DNA of 64,000 nucleotides from Micromonospora halotolerans (GTDB lineage Bacteria; Actinomycetota; Actinomycetes; Mycobacteriales; Micromonosporaceae), in assembly GCF_032108445.1 (NCBI RefSeq), contig NZ_CP134876.1:1798001-1862000 (forward strand). Reading direction: 5' to 3'. A program made the translations under genes and the position numbers. The notes beneath the pieces were generated by a model. The model worked only from the letters and a program-made list of their open reading frames with translations, was not told the origin of the DNA and searched no databases. This document shows, in pieces, positions 7,318-15,786 of this stretch. Each line of letters begins with the position of its first letter. Positions within the stretch are counted from its first letter, which is position 1.

Positions 7318-8610
7318 TCACTTGGCGTCTGCGGCGAGTGTCACCGACGCGTTCTGCCGGTTGGACCCGCGCCGGTACTCCACCGTCACCACCGAACCGG
7401 GTGCGTACTTGCGGACCAGCGCCACCAGGTCGGTCGGATCGTTCATCGGGTGCCGGTCGAGCCGGAGCACCACGTCACCGGTACGCAGCCCGGCGGCCGC
7501 CGCCGGCCCGGCCGGCTCGACGTTGTTGAGGCGTACGCCGCCGCCGCTCACGCCGGTGCCGCCGACCTGGGCGCCGATCACCGTACGGCGGGCCTTCCCG
7601 GTGCCGATGATGTCCTCGGTGACCCGCTTCGCCTGGTTGATCGGGATGGCGAAGGCGAGCCCGATGTTGCCGGCCTCCTGCCCGTCGGCGACCAGGGACT
7701 TGATCGTCGAGTTCACCCCGACCACCCGGCCGGCCCCGTCGACCAGCGGGCCGCCGGAGTTGCCGTGGTTGACCGCCGCGTCGGTCTGGATCGCCGCGTA
7801 GTAGCGGGTCGGCCCGCCCGGCTCGCCGGCCATCATGGTGCGGTCCAGGGCGCTCACGATGCCGGCGGTGACCGTGTTGGCCAGGGACAGCGGCGAGCCG
7901 ATGGCGAGCACCGGGTCGCCGACGGCGAGCGCGTCCGAGTCGCCGAACTCCACCGGCTTCAGCCCGGTCCGCGTCACCTTGATCACGGCGATGTCCGATT
8001 CCGGGTCCTGCCCGACCACGGTGCCCGGTGCGGTGCTGCCGTCGTTGAAGACCACCGTGGCCTTGCCGGGCCCGCCCGCGACCACGTGGTCGTTGGTGAC
8101 GATGTGGCCGTCGGCGCTCACCACGAAGCCCGAGCCCTCGCTGGTGCCGCCGAGGCTGGCCACTCGGACGGTGACCACGCTGGGCAGCACCTTCTCGGCG
8201 ACCCCGGCCAGTGACTCGGGCTTGCGCTGGGCGAGCGCCGGGGCCTGCCCGGTCTGCGCCCCCAGCGTCGGCACGGCCCCGCCGGTGCGCAGGAACGCGT
8301 AGGTCAGGGCGCTGCCGAGCGAGCCGGCGAGCAGGGCGGTGATCAGCGAGACCAGCACGACCTGGCGCAGGCCCGGCCGCCTCGGCGCGTCCGGGTCGGT
8401 CACCGGTTCCGGCTCGCCGCTCCCGGCGACCGGGGCGGCCGGGACCACCACGGCAGCGGGCGCGTACGGGTCGCGCCAGGGGTCGGCGAGCGCGTCGGAC
8501 CACCAGGGCGAGGTGCCGCCCCCGGCGCCCTGCGGCGGCTGCCCCGGTGCCGGCCCTCCCGCCGGTGCCGGGCCCCCGCCGGGCTGGCGCCAGTCCCAGC
8601 CGTCGGTCAC
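7318..8610 (-). CDS. HtrA/DegP-like membrane-anchored serine protease with PDZ domain
   Basis: A 430-residue protein. Residues 1-80 are a Pro/Gly-rich cytoplasmic segment, 83-105 one membrane helix, then an extracytoplasmic trypsin-like domain with the complete triad: His175 in VTNDHVV, Asp206 in ESDIAVIK, Ser285 in GNSGGPL. The last 90 residues are a PDZ domain (GVRLNNVEPAGPAAAAGLRTGDVVLRL is its core). Members degrade misfolded envelope proteins. GTG 8610 is chosen because GGGAGG stands seven bases upstream. It is the next gene upstream of tatB on the same strand (72 bp), giving a small envelope-quality cluster. Confidence 0.92.
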   Translation of the reverse strand: MTDGWDWRQPGGGPAPAGGPAPGQPPQGAGGGTSPWWSDALADPWRDPYAPAAVVVPAAPVAGSGEPEPVTDPDAPRRPGLRQVVLVSLITALLAGSLGSALTYAFLRTGGAVPTLGAQTGQAPALAQRKPESLAGVAEKVLPSVVTVRVASLGGTSEGSGFVVSADGHIVTNDHVVAGGPGKATVVFNDGSTAPGTVVGQDPESDIAVIKVTRTGLKPVEFGDSDALAVGDPVLAIGSPLSLANTVTAGIVSALDRTMMAGEPGGPTRYYAAIQTDAAVNHGNSGGPLVDGAGRVVGVNSTIKSLVADGQEAGNIGLAFAIPINQAKRVTEDIIGTGKARRTVIGAQVGGTGVSGGGVRLNNVEPAGPAAAAGLRTGDVVLRLDRHPMNDPTDLVALVRKYAPGSVVTVEYRRGSNRQNASVTLAADAK

Positions 8611-8782
8611 GTCGGTGCCTCCCAGTCCGTCCCCCGCGTCCCGCGCCGGGCGGTCGGTGGAGCCGGCCGTGCCGCGCGGGACTCCGTCCAGGATTGCACG
8701 GATGCCCCGAGTGGAGTCAGGGGTTGCCGCGCGTGATCGTCTCAGGGCCGACTCGCGGCTGCGAGTGTCGAGGCGCGCCTCT

Positions 8783-8788
8783 AGGCTC
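8783..8788 (+). promoter_or_regulatory. Putative -10 element for the O-methyltransferase
   Basis: TAGGCT matches TANNNT. A start site about 7 nt downstream would leave a 35-40 nt leader containing the GGAGG at 8823-8827 and would exclude an upstream GTG at 8792 as the initiator. Confidence 0.4.
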
Positions 8789-8833
8789 TCAGTGCCAACC
8801 GACCCCTCGCACCAGTCCGCCCGGAGGTGTCCC

Positions 8834-9484
8834 ATCGCCACGGTCGCCGGCTCCGGCAACTCGACCGCCCAGGTGCTCCAGTTCGCCGAGTCGTACGTCA
8901 CCGAGGATCTCGTGCTGCGGACCGCCCGCGCTCTCGCCCACGAGGTGGGTGTGGACGCGGTGACGCCGGGCGCCGGGGCCGCGCTGCGCCTGCTCGCCGC
9001 CGCCGGGAACGCCCGGGCGGTGGTGGAGATCGGCACCGGCACCGGGGTGAGCGGTGTCTGGCTGCTCCGCGGCATGCGCCCCGACGGGGTGCTCACCACC
9101 ATCGACGTGGAGGTCGAGCACCAGCGCATCGCCCGGCGGCTGTTCCAGGAGGCGGGTTTCGCGTCGGGACGTACCCGGATCATCACCGGCCGCGCCCTCG
9201 ACGTGCTGCCGCGGCTCGCGGACGGCGCCTACGACTTGGTCTTCGTCGACGCCGAGGCGACCGGCTTCGCCGCCTGCGTCGACGCCGCCCTGCGGCTGCT
9301 GCGCCCCGGCGGGGTGCTCGCGCTCAACGGCGCCCTCGCCGGCGGCCGGATCGGTGACCCGGCCGCCCGCGACGTGGAGACCGTGACCGTGCGGGAGACC
9401 ATCAAGGCGATCCGCGAGTCGGAGCACTGGGTGCCGGCACTGCTGCCCGTCGGGGACGGCCTGCTCGCCGCCGTGAAGGGCTGA
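8834..9484 (+). CDS. O-methyltransferase (SAM-dependent, family 3)
   Basis: A cytoplasmic methyltransferase of about 216 residues. The SAM-binding motif I is VVEIGTGTGVSGVWLL, followed by LTTIDVEVEHQRIARRLF and DLVFVDAEATGF, matching caffeoyl-CoA/catechol-type O-methyltransferases. Substrate unknown. The start is odd: the best ribosome binding site (GGAGG, 8823-8827) is six bases before an ATC codon at 8834 and no ATG, GTG or TTG is in frame there. The alternatives are GTG at 8792, probably upstream of transcription start, or GTG near 8871, which would remove about 12 residues. It is convergent with pepA. Confidence 0.88.
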   Translation: MATVAGSGNSTAQVLQFAESYVTEDLVLRTARALAHEVGVDAVTPGAGAALRLLAAAGNARAVVEIGTGTGVSGVWLLRGMRPDGVLTTIDVEVEHQRIARRLFQEAGFASGRTRIITGRALDVLPRLADGAYDLVFVDAEATGFAACVDAALRLLRPGGVLALNGALAGGRIGDPAARDVETVTVRETIKAIRESEHWVPALLPVGDGLLAAVKG

Positions 9485-9504
9485 CCGGCCCGCCCGGTCA
9501 GCCC
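9478..9504. terminator. Bidirectional terminator containing both stop codons
   Basis: A perfect 11-bp stem (9478-9488 with 9494-9504) with a 5-nt loop. The stops of the methyltransferase (plus) and pepA (minus) lie within the two arms, so one hairpin ends both genes. Confidence 0.75.
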
Positions 9505-10958
9505 AGCGTGGCCAGCCAGCGCAGCAGCCCGCGGACGCCCCAGCCGGTGGCGCCCTTGACCAGCTCGCCGTGCACGTCGTCCGACCAGGAGGGTGCGGAC
9601 ATGTCCACGTGCACCCAGCGGTCGCGCAGGTCGCCGGTGAACTCGCGGAGGAAGAGCGCGGCCACCACGGAGCCGGCGCCCCGGGCCGGGGAGCTGTGCA
9701 GGTCGGCGATGTCGCTGCCCAGGTACTCGACGTAGTCGTCGGCCAGCGGCATCCGCCAGGCCCGCTCGCCCGCCGCCGTGATGGCGGCCAGCAGGTCGGC
9801 GGCGAGGTCGTCGTTCTCGCTGTAGAGGGCGGCGTGCCGCTTGCCCAGCGCCACCGCGTTCGCGCCGGTCAGGGTGGCCAAGTCGACCATCAGGTCGGGC
9901 TTCAGCTCCCGGACGGCGTACGCCATGGCGTCGGCGAGCACCAGCCGGCCCTCGGCGTCGGAGTTGGTGCTCTCGCTGGTCATGCCGCCGTAGTGGCGGA
10001 TGACGTCGCCGGGCCGGAACGCCGAGCCGCTGACACTGTTCTCGGCGAGCGGGGCCAGCGTGGTGACCCGCACCGGCAGGTCCAGCGCGGCGGCGCCCAG
10101 GGTGGCGGCGACCACCGCGGCGGCGCCGGCCATGTCCTTGCGCATCAGCTTCATGGCCGGCACCGGCTTGATCGAGATGCCGCCGGTGTCGAAGGTGATC
10201 CCCTTGCCCACCAGCACCACGTGGGTACGCGCGCCGGCCGGCCGCCAGTCCAGCTCGACCAGGCGGGGGCCGCTGGCCGAGCCGCCGCCGACGGCCAGGA
10301 TGCCGCCGAAGCCCTCGGCGTCCAGTTCCTCCGGCCCGCGCACCCGCAGGTGCAGGTCGGCACGGCCGGACACGGCGGAGGCCACCTGGGCGGCGAACCA
10401 CTCCGGGTTCTTGGTGGACGAGGGGGTGTTGGTCAGGTCCCGGGCCAGCCGGGTCATCTCGGCGGTGGTCCGGGCGGCGGCCAGGGTCGGCGCGAGCGCC
10501 TCCGGGTCGCCGACCACGACGTCCACCTCGGCCAGCGCGGGCGTGCCGCCGGCCTCGGTCAGCCGGTAGCGGTAGGAGCCGAGCAGCAACCCCTCGGCCA
10601 GGCCGCGCAGGGCGTCCGTGGCCTCGTCCGGCACCGTGATCGTGATGTGCGTCTCATCCTTGGCGGCCCGGGCCAGCGCCGCGCCGGCTACCCGCCAGCC
10701 GTGCTCGTCCCCGTCGCCGACGCCGAGCAGCCAGAGCCGGGCCGGGGTGCCGCCGGGACGCAGGTGCTCCCGCACCTCACCGGCGGCGCCGGTGAGCCGG
10801 GCGGCGGGCAGCAGCGCCGCCGCCTCGGCCCGGACGTCGTCGCCGGGCGGAACGGCGGTGGAAACCAGCGCGGCCGGGCCGTCCGGCCCTTCGGGACGAA
10901 CGGGCAGGACAAGGTTGTCGGGCCGCGCGGGCCCGCTCACCAGACGAATGGCCAGCAC
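9498..10958 (-). CDS. pepA: Leucyl aminopeptidase (M17 family)
   Basis: A 486-residue cytoplasmic metallo-aminopeptidase that removes N-terminal residues from peptides. The C-terminal catalytic domain shows the di-metal and active-site segments VLVGKGITFDTGGISIKP (Lys and Asp ligands), DMAGAAAV, and SDAEGRLVLADAM, the usual NTDAEGRL signature with Ser for Thr. The N-terminal third is the less conserved macro-like domain. Length is normal for actinobacterial PepA. Confidence 0.95.
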   Translation of the reverse strand: MLAIRLVSGPARPDNLVLPVRPEGPDGPAALVSTAVPPGDDVRAEAAALLPAARLTGAAGEVREHLRPGGTPARLWLLGVGDGDEHGWRVAGAALARAAKDETHITITVPDEATDALRGLAEGLLLGSYRYRLTEAGGTPALAEVDVVVGDPEALAPTLAAARTTAEMTRLARDLTNTPSSTKNPEWFAAQVASAVSGRADLHLRVRGPEELDAEGFGGILAVGGGSASGPRLVELDWRPAGARTHVVLVGKGITFDTGGISIKPVPAMKLMRKDMAGAAAVVAATLGAAALDLPVRVTTLAPLAENSVSGSAFRPGDVIRHYGGMTSESTNSDAEGRLVLADAMAYAVRELKPDLMVDLATLTGANAVALGKRHAALYSENDDLAADLLAAITAAGERAWRMPLADDYVEYLGSDIADLHSSPARGAGSVVAALFLREFTGDLRDRWVHVDMSAPSWSDDVHGELVKGATGWGVRGLLRWLATLG

Positions 10959-11021
10959 GCTGGACCGTACCTCCGAAACTGCTCGAAGCGGGACACTTTG
11001 CCGCTCACTGGACGAGGAAGG

Positions 11022-11054
11022 CCCTGAGCCACCGGCATGGCCGGTGGCTCAGGG
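11022..11054. terminator. Perfect 15-bp hairpin after the DUF3117 gene
   Basis: 11022-11036 pairs exactly with 11040-11054 around a 3-nt loop. It sits about 50 bp downstream of the DUF3117 stop and upstream of pepA, so it most likely ends the DUF3117 transcript. Confidence 0.7.
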
Positions 11055-11102
11055 TAGGGCGAACCGTTCGCACGACGGACGTCGCGCGAACCGTTCCCCG
11101 CA

Positions 11103-11270
11103 TCAGCCGGCAGCCGCCTTCAGCGCGTCACCCAGCGCGGTGGCCTCGTCGGGAGTCATCTCGACGACGAGCCGGCCACCACCCTCCAGCGGGACCCGCA
11201 TGACGATGCCCCGGCCCTCCTTGGTGACCTCCAGCGGACCGTCGCCCGTCCGCGGCTTCATCGCCGCCAT
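11103..11270 (-). CDS. DUF3117 small protein
   Basis: A 55-residue protein, full length for DUF3117, a family almost confined to Actinobacteria. It carries the recognisable core MAAMKPRTGDGPLEVTKEGR, then VPLEGGGRLVVEM and a C-terminal helix beginning TPDEATALGDAL. The function is not established in the family. The ATG has GGGGAG seven to eight bases upstream. The gene stands alone, divergent from paaX, and ends at a strong hairpin. Confidence 0.9.
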   Translation of the reverse strand: MAAMKPRTGDGPLEVTKEGRGIVMRVPLEGGGRLVVEMTPDEATALGDALKAAAG

Positions 11271-11460
11271 GTTGTCTCCCCTCAGACCTACACCAGGGTC
11301 GGTGGGTTGCCCCACAGCCACTTCGTCATGACCACCCGCAACCGTCGCGGGGGCGTCGACCAACGATTTTCCCTGATGAACACCGCCGGACCCAAACCGA
11401 AGCAGCATTGATGTAACAGCATCTAGCTTATCTTGGATAGGCCTGTCACAATGTGCGGTC

Positions 11461-12279
11461 ATGCAGGCACGGTCGGCACTCTTCGACCTGTACGGCGACC
11501 ACCTCCGGGCGAGGGGTGGCCGCGCACCGGTCGCCGCCCTGGTCAAGCTGCTGGCACCGCTCGGGATCGCCCCGCCGGCGGTCCGCACCGCGGTCTCCCG
11601 GATGGTCCGACAGGGCTGGCTCGAACCGCTCCGGCTCGCCTCCGGGCCCGGATATTCGATCACAACAAAGGCGGCCCGCAGACTCGATGAGGCGGGCGCC
11701 CGGATCTACCGCACGGGGCGGCACGCCTGGGACGGGCGGTTCGACCTCCTGGTGCTGGACGCGCCCGCGTCCCGCCGGGACCGGCAGCGGCTCGCCGCCA
11801 ACCTGTCCTTCCTCGGCTACGGCACGCTGGACGACTGCACCTGGGTGGCGACCCGCCCGGGCGAGGACGTCGACGTCCTGCTCGCCGAGGCCGGGGTGCG
11901 TTTCGAACGGTTCACCGCCGCGCACACCTCCGGCACCCCCGGCGCCATGGGCGTGGTCCGGCGCGCCTGGGACCTGGCCGAGATCGGCCGCGCGTACGAG
12001 CGGTTCGTCGCCGAGCAGAAGCCGTTGCTCAGCGGCGTGACCGTGCGCAGCAGCGACGAGGAGGCGTACGCGGCCCGGTTCCGGCTCGTGCACGCGTGGC
12101 GTACCTTCCTGTTCCGGGACCCGCAGCTGCCACCGGCGCTGCTCCCCGAGCGCTGGCCGGGCAGCAGCGCCGCCAGTTTCTTCGACCGGCACGCGGCCCG
12201 GCTCCGGCCGGCCGCCGACCGGTACGTCGAGCAGTGCCTCGACGCCAGCAATCGCCTCGCCCGACAGAAGGGTCGTTAG
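11461..12279 (+). CDS. paaX: PaaX-family transcriptional regulator
   Basis: A 272-residue protein with an N-terminal winged helix (SALFDLYGDHLRARGGRAPV, VRTAVSRMVRQGWLEPLRL), a central domain with DGRFDLLVLDAP, and a C-terminal domain containing AWDLAEIGRAYERFV, the typical PaaX layout. PaaX represses phenylacetate catabolism genes and is released by phenylacetyl-CoA. Here the only linked target is the enoyl-CoA hydratase 4 bp downstream, so the regulator may control that enzyme or genes elsewhere. The ATG lacks a clear SD. Confidence 0.9.
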   Translation: MQARSALFDLYGDHLRARGGRAPVAALVKLLAPLGIAPPAVRTAVSRMVRQGWLEPLRLASGPGYSITTKAARRLDEAGARIYRTGRHAWDGRFDLLVLDAPASRRDRQRLAANLSFLGYGTLDDCTWVATRPGEDVDVLLAEAGVRFERFTAAHTSGTPGAMGVVRRAWDLAEIGRAYERFVAEQKPLLSGVTVRSSDEEAYAARFRLVHAWRTFLFRDPQLPPALLPERWPGSSAASFFDRHAARLRPAADRYVEQCLDASNRLARQKGR

Positions 12280-12283
12280 AAAC

Positions 12284-13075
12284 GTGACCGAGCCGCTGCT
12301 CGTCGACCGCACCGACGCCGTCGTCACCCTGACGTTGAACCGCCCGACGGCGATGAACTCGCTCGACGTGGCGCTCAAGGAGGCGCTGCGGGAGACCCTG
12401 GCCGAGCTGGAGGCCGACCGGTCCTGCCGGGCGGTCGTGCTGGCCGGCGCGGGCGGCTCGTTCAGCGCCGGGCAGGACCTGCGGGAGCACGTGCAGACGC
12501 TGGAGGCCGCCGACGCCGACCCGCTCGGCACCGTGCGGGCCCACTACAACCCGATCGCCGCCCGGCTGGCCAACCTGCCCAAGCCGGTGATCGCCGCGGT
12601 CCGGGGCATGGCCGCCGGGGCCGGCGCCTCGCTGGCGTTCCTCGCCGACTTCCGCATCGGCGGCCCGAAGACCCGGTTCCTGATGGCCTTCGCCGGGGTC
12701 GGGCTGGCCGCCGACACCGGCGCCTCCTGGACGCTGCCCCGGCTGGTCGGCCACGCCAAGGCGGTCGAGCTGCTGATGCTCGCCGAGCCGGTGGGGGCCG
12801 AGGACGCCTGCCGGCTGGGCCTGCTCACCCGGCTCGTCGACGACGACGAGCAGGTGCTCCCGGCCGCGCAGGAGCTGGCCGCCCGGCTCGCCGCCGGCCC
12901 GACCGTCGCGTACGGGGCGATCAAGCGCCAGCTCTCCATCGCCGACGCCGGCACCCTGGCCGACGCGCTGGCCGCCGAGGCCCAGGCCCAGGCGATCTGC
13001 GGCGCCACCGCCGACCACCGGTCCGCCACCATGGCGTTCGTGAACAAGCAGAAGCCGGTCTTCGAGGGCCGCTGA
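12284..13075 (+). CDS. Enoyl-CoA hydratase/isomerase family protein (PaaG-like)
   Basis: A 263-residue crotonase-fold enzyme. The oxyanion-hole and CoA-binding segments are visible: SFSAGQDLREH near residue 63 and VRGMAAGAGASLAFLADFRI near residue 105; ADTGASWTLPRLVG aligns with the active-site loop. The Asp-Thr-Gly-Ala-Ser pattern and ADTGASW resemble PaaG-type isomerases more than classical hydratases, which use two Glu at these positions. Cotranscription with paaX (4-bp gap) supports a role in phenylacetate or aromatic acyl-CoA metabolism, by inference. GTG start. Confidence 0.88.
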   Translation: MTEPLLVDRTDAVVTLTLNRPTAMNSLDVALKEALRETLAELEADRSCRAVVLAGAGGSFSAGQDLREHVQTLEAADADPLGTVRAHYNPIAARLANLPKPVIAAVRGMAAGAGASLAFLADFRIGGPKTRFLMAFAGVGLAADTGASWTLPRLVGHAKAVELLMLAEPVGAEDACRLGLLTRLVDDDEQVLPAAQELAARLAAGPTVAYGAIKRQLSIADAGTLADALAAEAQAQAICGATADHRSATMAFVNKQKPVFEGR

Positions 13076-13087
13076 CCCCGTCGCGGG

Positions 13088-13711
13088 TCAGTCGTCCTCC
13101 TCGGGATCCTGGTTGGCCTCGGCGCCGAGCACGAACGCCTGCATGGCCAGCTCGTCACCGGCCGGCGAGACGAAGGCCGGCAGTTCGCGCGGGCCTAGCT
13201 CCTGCACGTAGGCCCAGAAGAGCCGGACGGCCTCGGCGGGTGAGGCCGCCTCGATCGGCAGGTCGAGGCTGACCAGCCAGGAGCGGCGGGCCGGCGGCGG
13301 GCCGATCCGGTCGGCCAGCTCCCGGAAACGGCCCGGGTCGAGCTCGGTGACCGGCCCGTCGAGGGCCAGGCCGGCGACCGGCACCGGCTCGTCCAGGACC
13401 CGCCGGGTGTACGTCACCGCAAGCACCCCCGGCCCGGCCTCGGACTGCGGGTCGTCCGGGTCCTCCCGGGTCTCCCCGGTGGCCGCTGCGACCCGGCCGA
13501 GCGCCACCAGCCGCAGCGGTTCGTCGACCAGCACCGCCACCGGGTCACCGGGCCGGGGCCCGGCGGCCTGGTCGAGCCCGGTCAGCTCCAGCGTGTCGTG
13601 GTGCACGAGCCGCTCGGCCTCGTAGCGCTCGGCGGGCAGCAGCACCGCCCAGGCGCCCGGGGCCGTGCCGCCCTCGATCGTCCCGCTCGTCCGCGGCTGG
13701 GTGTCGGTCAT
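13088..13711 (-). CDS. Conserved hypothetical protein
   Basis: A soluble acidic protein of 207 residues ending in QDPEEDD. Beta-rich segments such as AWAVLLPAERYEAERLVHHDTLEL and DPVAVLVDEPLRLVALGRV, then RRSWLVSLDLPIEA, suggest a compact domain, possibly related to EVE/PUA-type or metabolite-sensing folds, but I cannot assign it. It is convergent with the hydratase and follows tag on the same strand (54 bp). Confidence 0.75.
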   Translation of the reverse strand: MTDTQPRTSGTIEGGTAPGAWAVLLPAERYEAERLVHHDTLELTGLDQAAGPRPGDPVAVLVDEPLRLVALGRVAAATGETREDPDDPQSEAGPGVLAVTYTRRVLDEPVPVAGLALDGPVTELDPGRFRELADRIGPPPARRSWLVSLDLPIEAASPAEAVRLFWAYVQELGPRELPAFVSPAGDELAMQAFVLGAEANQDPEEDD

Positions 13712-13765
13712 GTCCCCATACCATCACGCCGGGCCGCGGCCGGTCCGGCCGCGTCCGCCGCCGGG

Positions 13766-14350
13766 TCAGGCCCCCGGTCGGTCGCCGGCCACGTGGCAGT
13801 TGGCCAGGTGGTCGTCGACCATGCCGGTGGCCTGCATCAGCGCGTAGGCCGTGGTCGGGCCGACGAAGCGGAAGCCGCTCTTCTTGAGCGCCTTGGCCAT
13901 CGCGGTCGACTCCGGGGTGAGCGCCGGCACCTCGGCGAACGACCGCGGCCGGGCCGCCCGGGGCGGCGGCGCGTAGGACCAGAGCAGCGCGGAGAGCCCG
14001 TCGGGCAGGGCCAGGGCGGCCCGGGCGTTGGCGATGGCCGCCTCGACCTTGGCCCGGTTGCGCACGATCCCCGCGTCGGCCAGCAGCCGGGCCACGTCGG
14101 CCTCGCCGTAGCCGGCCACCTTCTCGATGCGGAACTCGTCGAAGGCCAGGCGGAACGCGGGCCGCTTGCGCAGGATGGTCAGCCAGGACAGACCGGACTG
14201 GAACGCCTCCAGCGTCAGGCGCTCGTAGAGCGCGTCGTCGCCGCGCAGCGGCCGGCCCCACTCCTCGTCGTGGTAGACGGCGTAGTCCGGGGTGCTCGCC
14301 CCCCAGGCGCAGCGGGGCAGCCCGTCGGCGCCGGTCACCAGGTCAGTCAC
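13766..14350 (-). CDS. tag: DNA-3-methyladenine glycosylase I
   Basis: A 194-residue base-excision repair enzyme that removes 3-methyladenine from DNA. Diagnostic features are the N-terminal CAWGASTPDYAVYHDEEWG with the first zinc Cys and His and the catalytic Glu, EAFQSGLSWLTILRKR, and the C-terminal HLANCH with the remaining zinc ligands. GTG 14350 is preceded by TACCGT and 7 nt, so translation is probably leaderless. Confidence 0.95.
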   Translation of the reverse strand: MTDLVTGADGLPRCAWGASTPDYAVYHDEEWGRPLRGDDALYERLTLEAFQSGLSWLTILRKRPAFRLAFDEFRIEKVAGYGEADVARLLADAGIVRNRAKVEAAIANARAALALPDGLSALLWSYAPPPRAARPRSFAEVPALTPESTAMAKALKKSGFRFVGPTTAYALMQATGMVDDHLANCHVAGDRPGA

Positions 14351-14396
14351 GCCCTACACGGTAGGTCAGCCCACCGACAACGGCGACGACCGGCGG

Positions 14397-14894
14397 TCAG
14401 GGCAGCCGGCCCTGCTCCACCAGGCGGGCGAACTTCTTCAACGCCTGCGTCAGGCTGAACTTCGAGCCGGGCCAGAGCACCGGCCAGGCCACCCGGCCGG
14501 CCGTCCCGCCCGGCAGGTGGAACCACTCGTGCCAGACCACCTGGGTCCGGTCCCGCTCCATCGGGGTGCAGCGCAGCACACCGGGCCCGCGCAGCAGCTT
14601 GCCGCAGTGCACCACGCCGACCTCGTACGGCGCGTCCACCCGCACCACCCGCATCTCGTCGCGGAGCACGGCCGGACCGATCGTGGTGACCGCCTCGACC
14701 AGGCTTCCCTCGCCGCCGTCCCCCTCGACCACCCGCACGGTGGTGAGCGGGATCCAGTCGGACTGCCGCTCCCAGGCGGTCAACGCGGCGAAGACGCGCT
14801 CGGCCGGCGCCTCGACGATCACCGACGCGGTGACCTCGGCGGCCCCGGGCTGCGCCGCCTCGGCGAAGCCGGCGCCACCGTCCGCGCCGGTCAC
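14397..14894 (-). CDS. SRPBCC-family protein (polyketide cyclase/dehydrase-like)
   Basis: A 165-residue START/Bet v1-like hydrophobic-cavity protein. It opens with VTASVIVEAPAERVFAALTAWERQSDWIPL, a very typical SRPBCC N-terminus, followed by alternating strands and a long C-terminal helix. The ligand is unknown. Its GTG overlaps the stop of the DivIVA-like gene by four bases (GTGA), so the two are translationally coupled, perhaps reflecting an envelope-related role. Confidence 0.88.
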   Translation of the reverse strand: MTGADGGAGFAEAAQPGAAEVTASVIVEAPAERVFAALTAWERQSDWIPLTTVRVVEGDGGEGSLVEAVTTIGPAVLRDEMRVVRVDAPYEVGVVHCGKLLRGPGVLRCTPMERDRTQVVWHEWFHLPGGTAGRVAWPVLWPGSKFSLTQALKKFARLVEQGRLP

Positions 14895-15610
14895 GCGGAC
14901 TCCGAGCGGACCACGGGCCCACGTTCCCGGTCCGAGTCGGTGTCGGCGGTCGGGTCATCGTCGCGGGCCGTGGGGTCGGGGTCGGTCGGGTCGGTGGGCG
15001 GCCGGAGGCCCACCTCGGGCGGGGTCTGGTCGACGGGGGTCGCCACCGGGGCGACGGGGGCGGGCCCTCCGGTGGCCGCCGCGGGGGCGGCGGACGGCAG
15101 CGTGGCCATGTCCTCCACGGCGGCGGCGGCCGGGGCCTCGGCCACGCCGGCCTCGGCGGTCGGCGGCTCGGCGCCGGCGGCGGGCGGGGTGGTGGCCGGC
15201 GGCGGGGCGGTGGCCAGCGGCGGGGTGGGGGCCTCGGCCTCCGAACCGGTCGCGGCGGCCTCCGCGCGGGCCCGGCGCAGCGCGTCGGCCTCCTCGGTCC
15301 GGCCCTCGCGGAGGGCGGCGTTCTCGGCCTCCAGCACACCGATCAGCTCGGTCTTGTAGCCGATGTCGTAGGCGGCGCGGCGCATCGCCGCGTCGACCTG
15401 CGCCATCCGGTAGCCGCGCAGCGCGGTGTCGAAGCGCACCTCGGCGACGTCCGACTCGTCCAGGGGGCGGCTGCCCGGCAGGGGCACGGCCCGGCCGTCC
15501 GGCTCGGCCGGCGCCAGGCCCGGATCCCGCCCGGAGACCAGCACCGTCACCCCGAACACCACCGCCGCCACGGTCAGCGCGACGACCAAGAGGAGCAGAA
15601 CCTCACCCAT
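14891..15610 (-). CDS. DivIVA-domain membrane protein
   Basis: A 239-residue protein. Residues 1-26 form one membrane helix (LLLLVVALTVAAVVFGVTVL). Residues 50-100 match the DivIVA N-terminal domain of polar-growth proteins: VRFDTALRGYRMAQVDAAMRRAAYD. Then comes a short coiled coil and a long low-complexity Ala/Pro/Thr tail of about 120 residues. The arrangement of membrane helix plus DivIVA motif resembles small Wag31-linked proteins of Actinobacteria. It is first gene of a two-gene operon with the SRPBCC protein. Confidence 0.82.
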   Translation of the reverse strand: MGEVLLLLVVALTVAAVVFGVTVLVSGRDPGLAPAEPDGRAVPLPGSRPLDESDVAEVRFDTALRGYRMAQVDAAMRRAAYDIGYKTELIGVLEAENAALREGRTEEADALRRARAEAAATGSEAEAPTPPLATAPPPATTPPAAGAEPPTAEAGVAEAPAAAAVEDMATLPSAAPAAATGGPAPVAPVATPVDQTPPEVGLRPPTDPTDPDPTARDDDPTADTDSDRERGPVVRSESA

Positions 15611-15786
15611 GGGGAGATCGTGGCATGCGGGCGGGGATCGGGCGAGCCCTCCGCCGCCTCCGATCGGAATCGCCGCCGCCGGCCCGCCGGGGCGGGCAGG
15701 GCACGGCGACGCCGCGCGGCCCGGGCCGGGCGGGACCGGATAGCGTCGGGGTCGACCGGTGGAAGATCGGCGCGGAGGAGGCGGGC

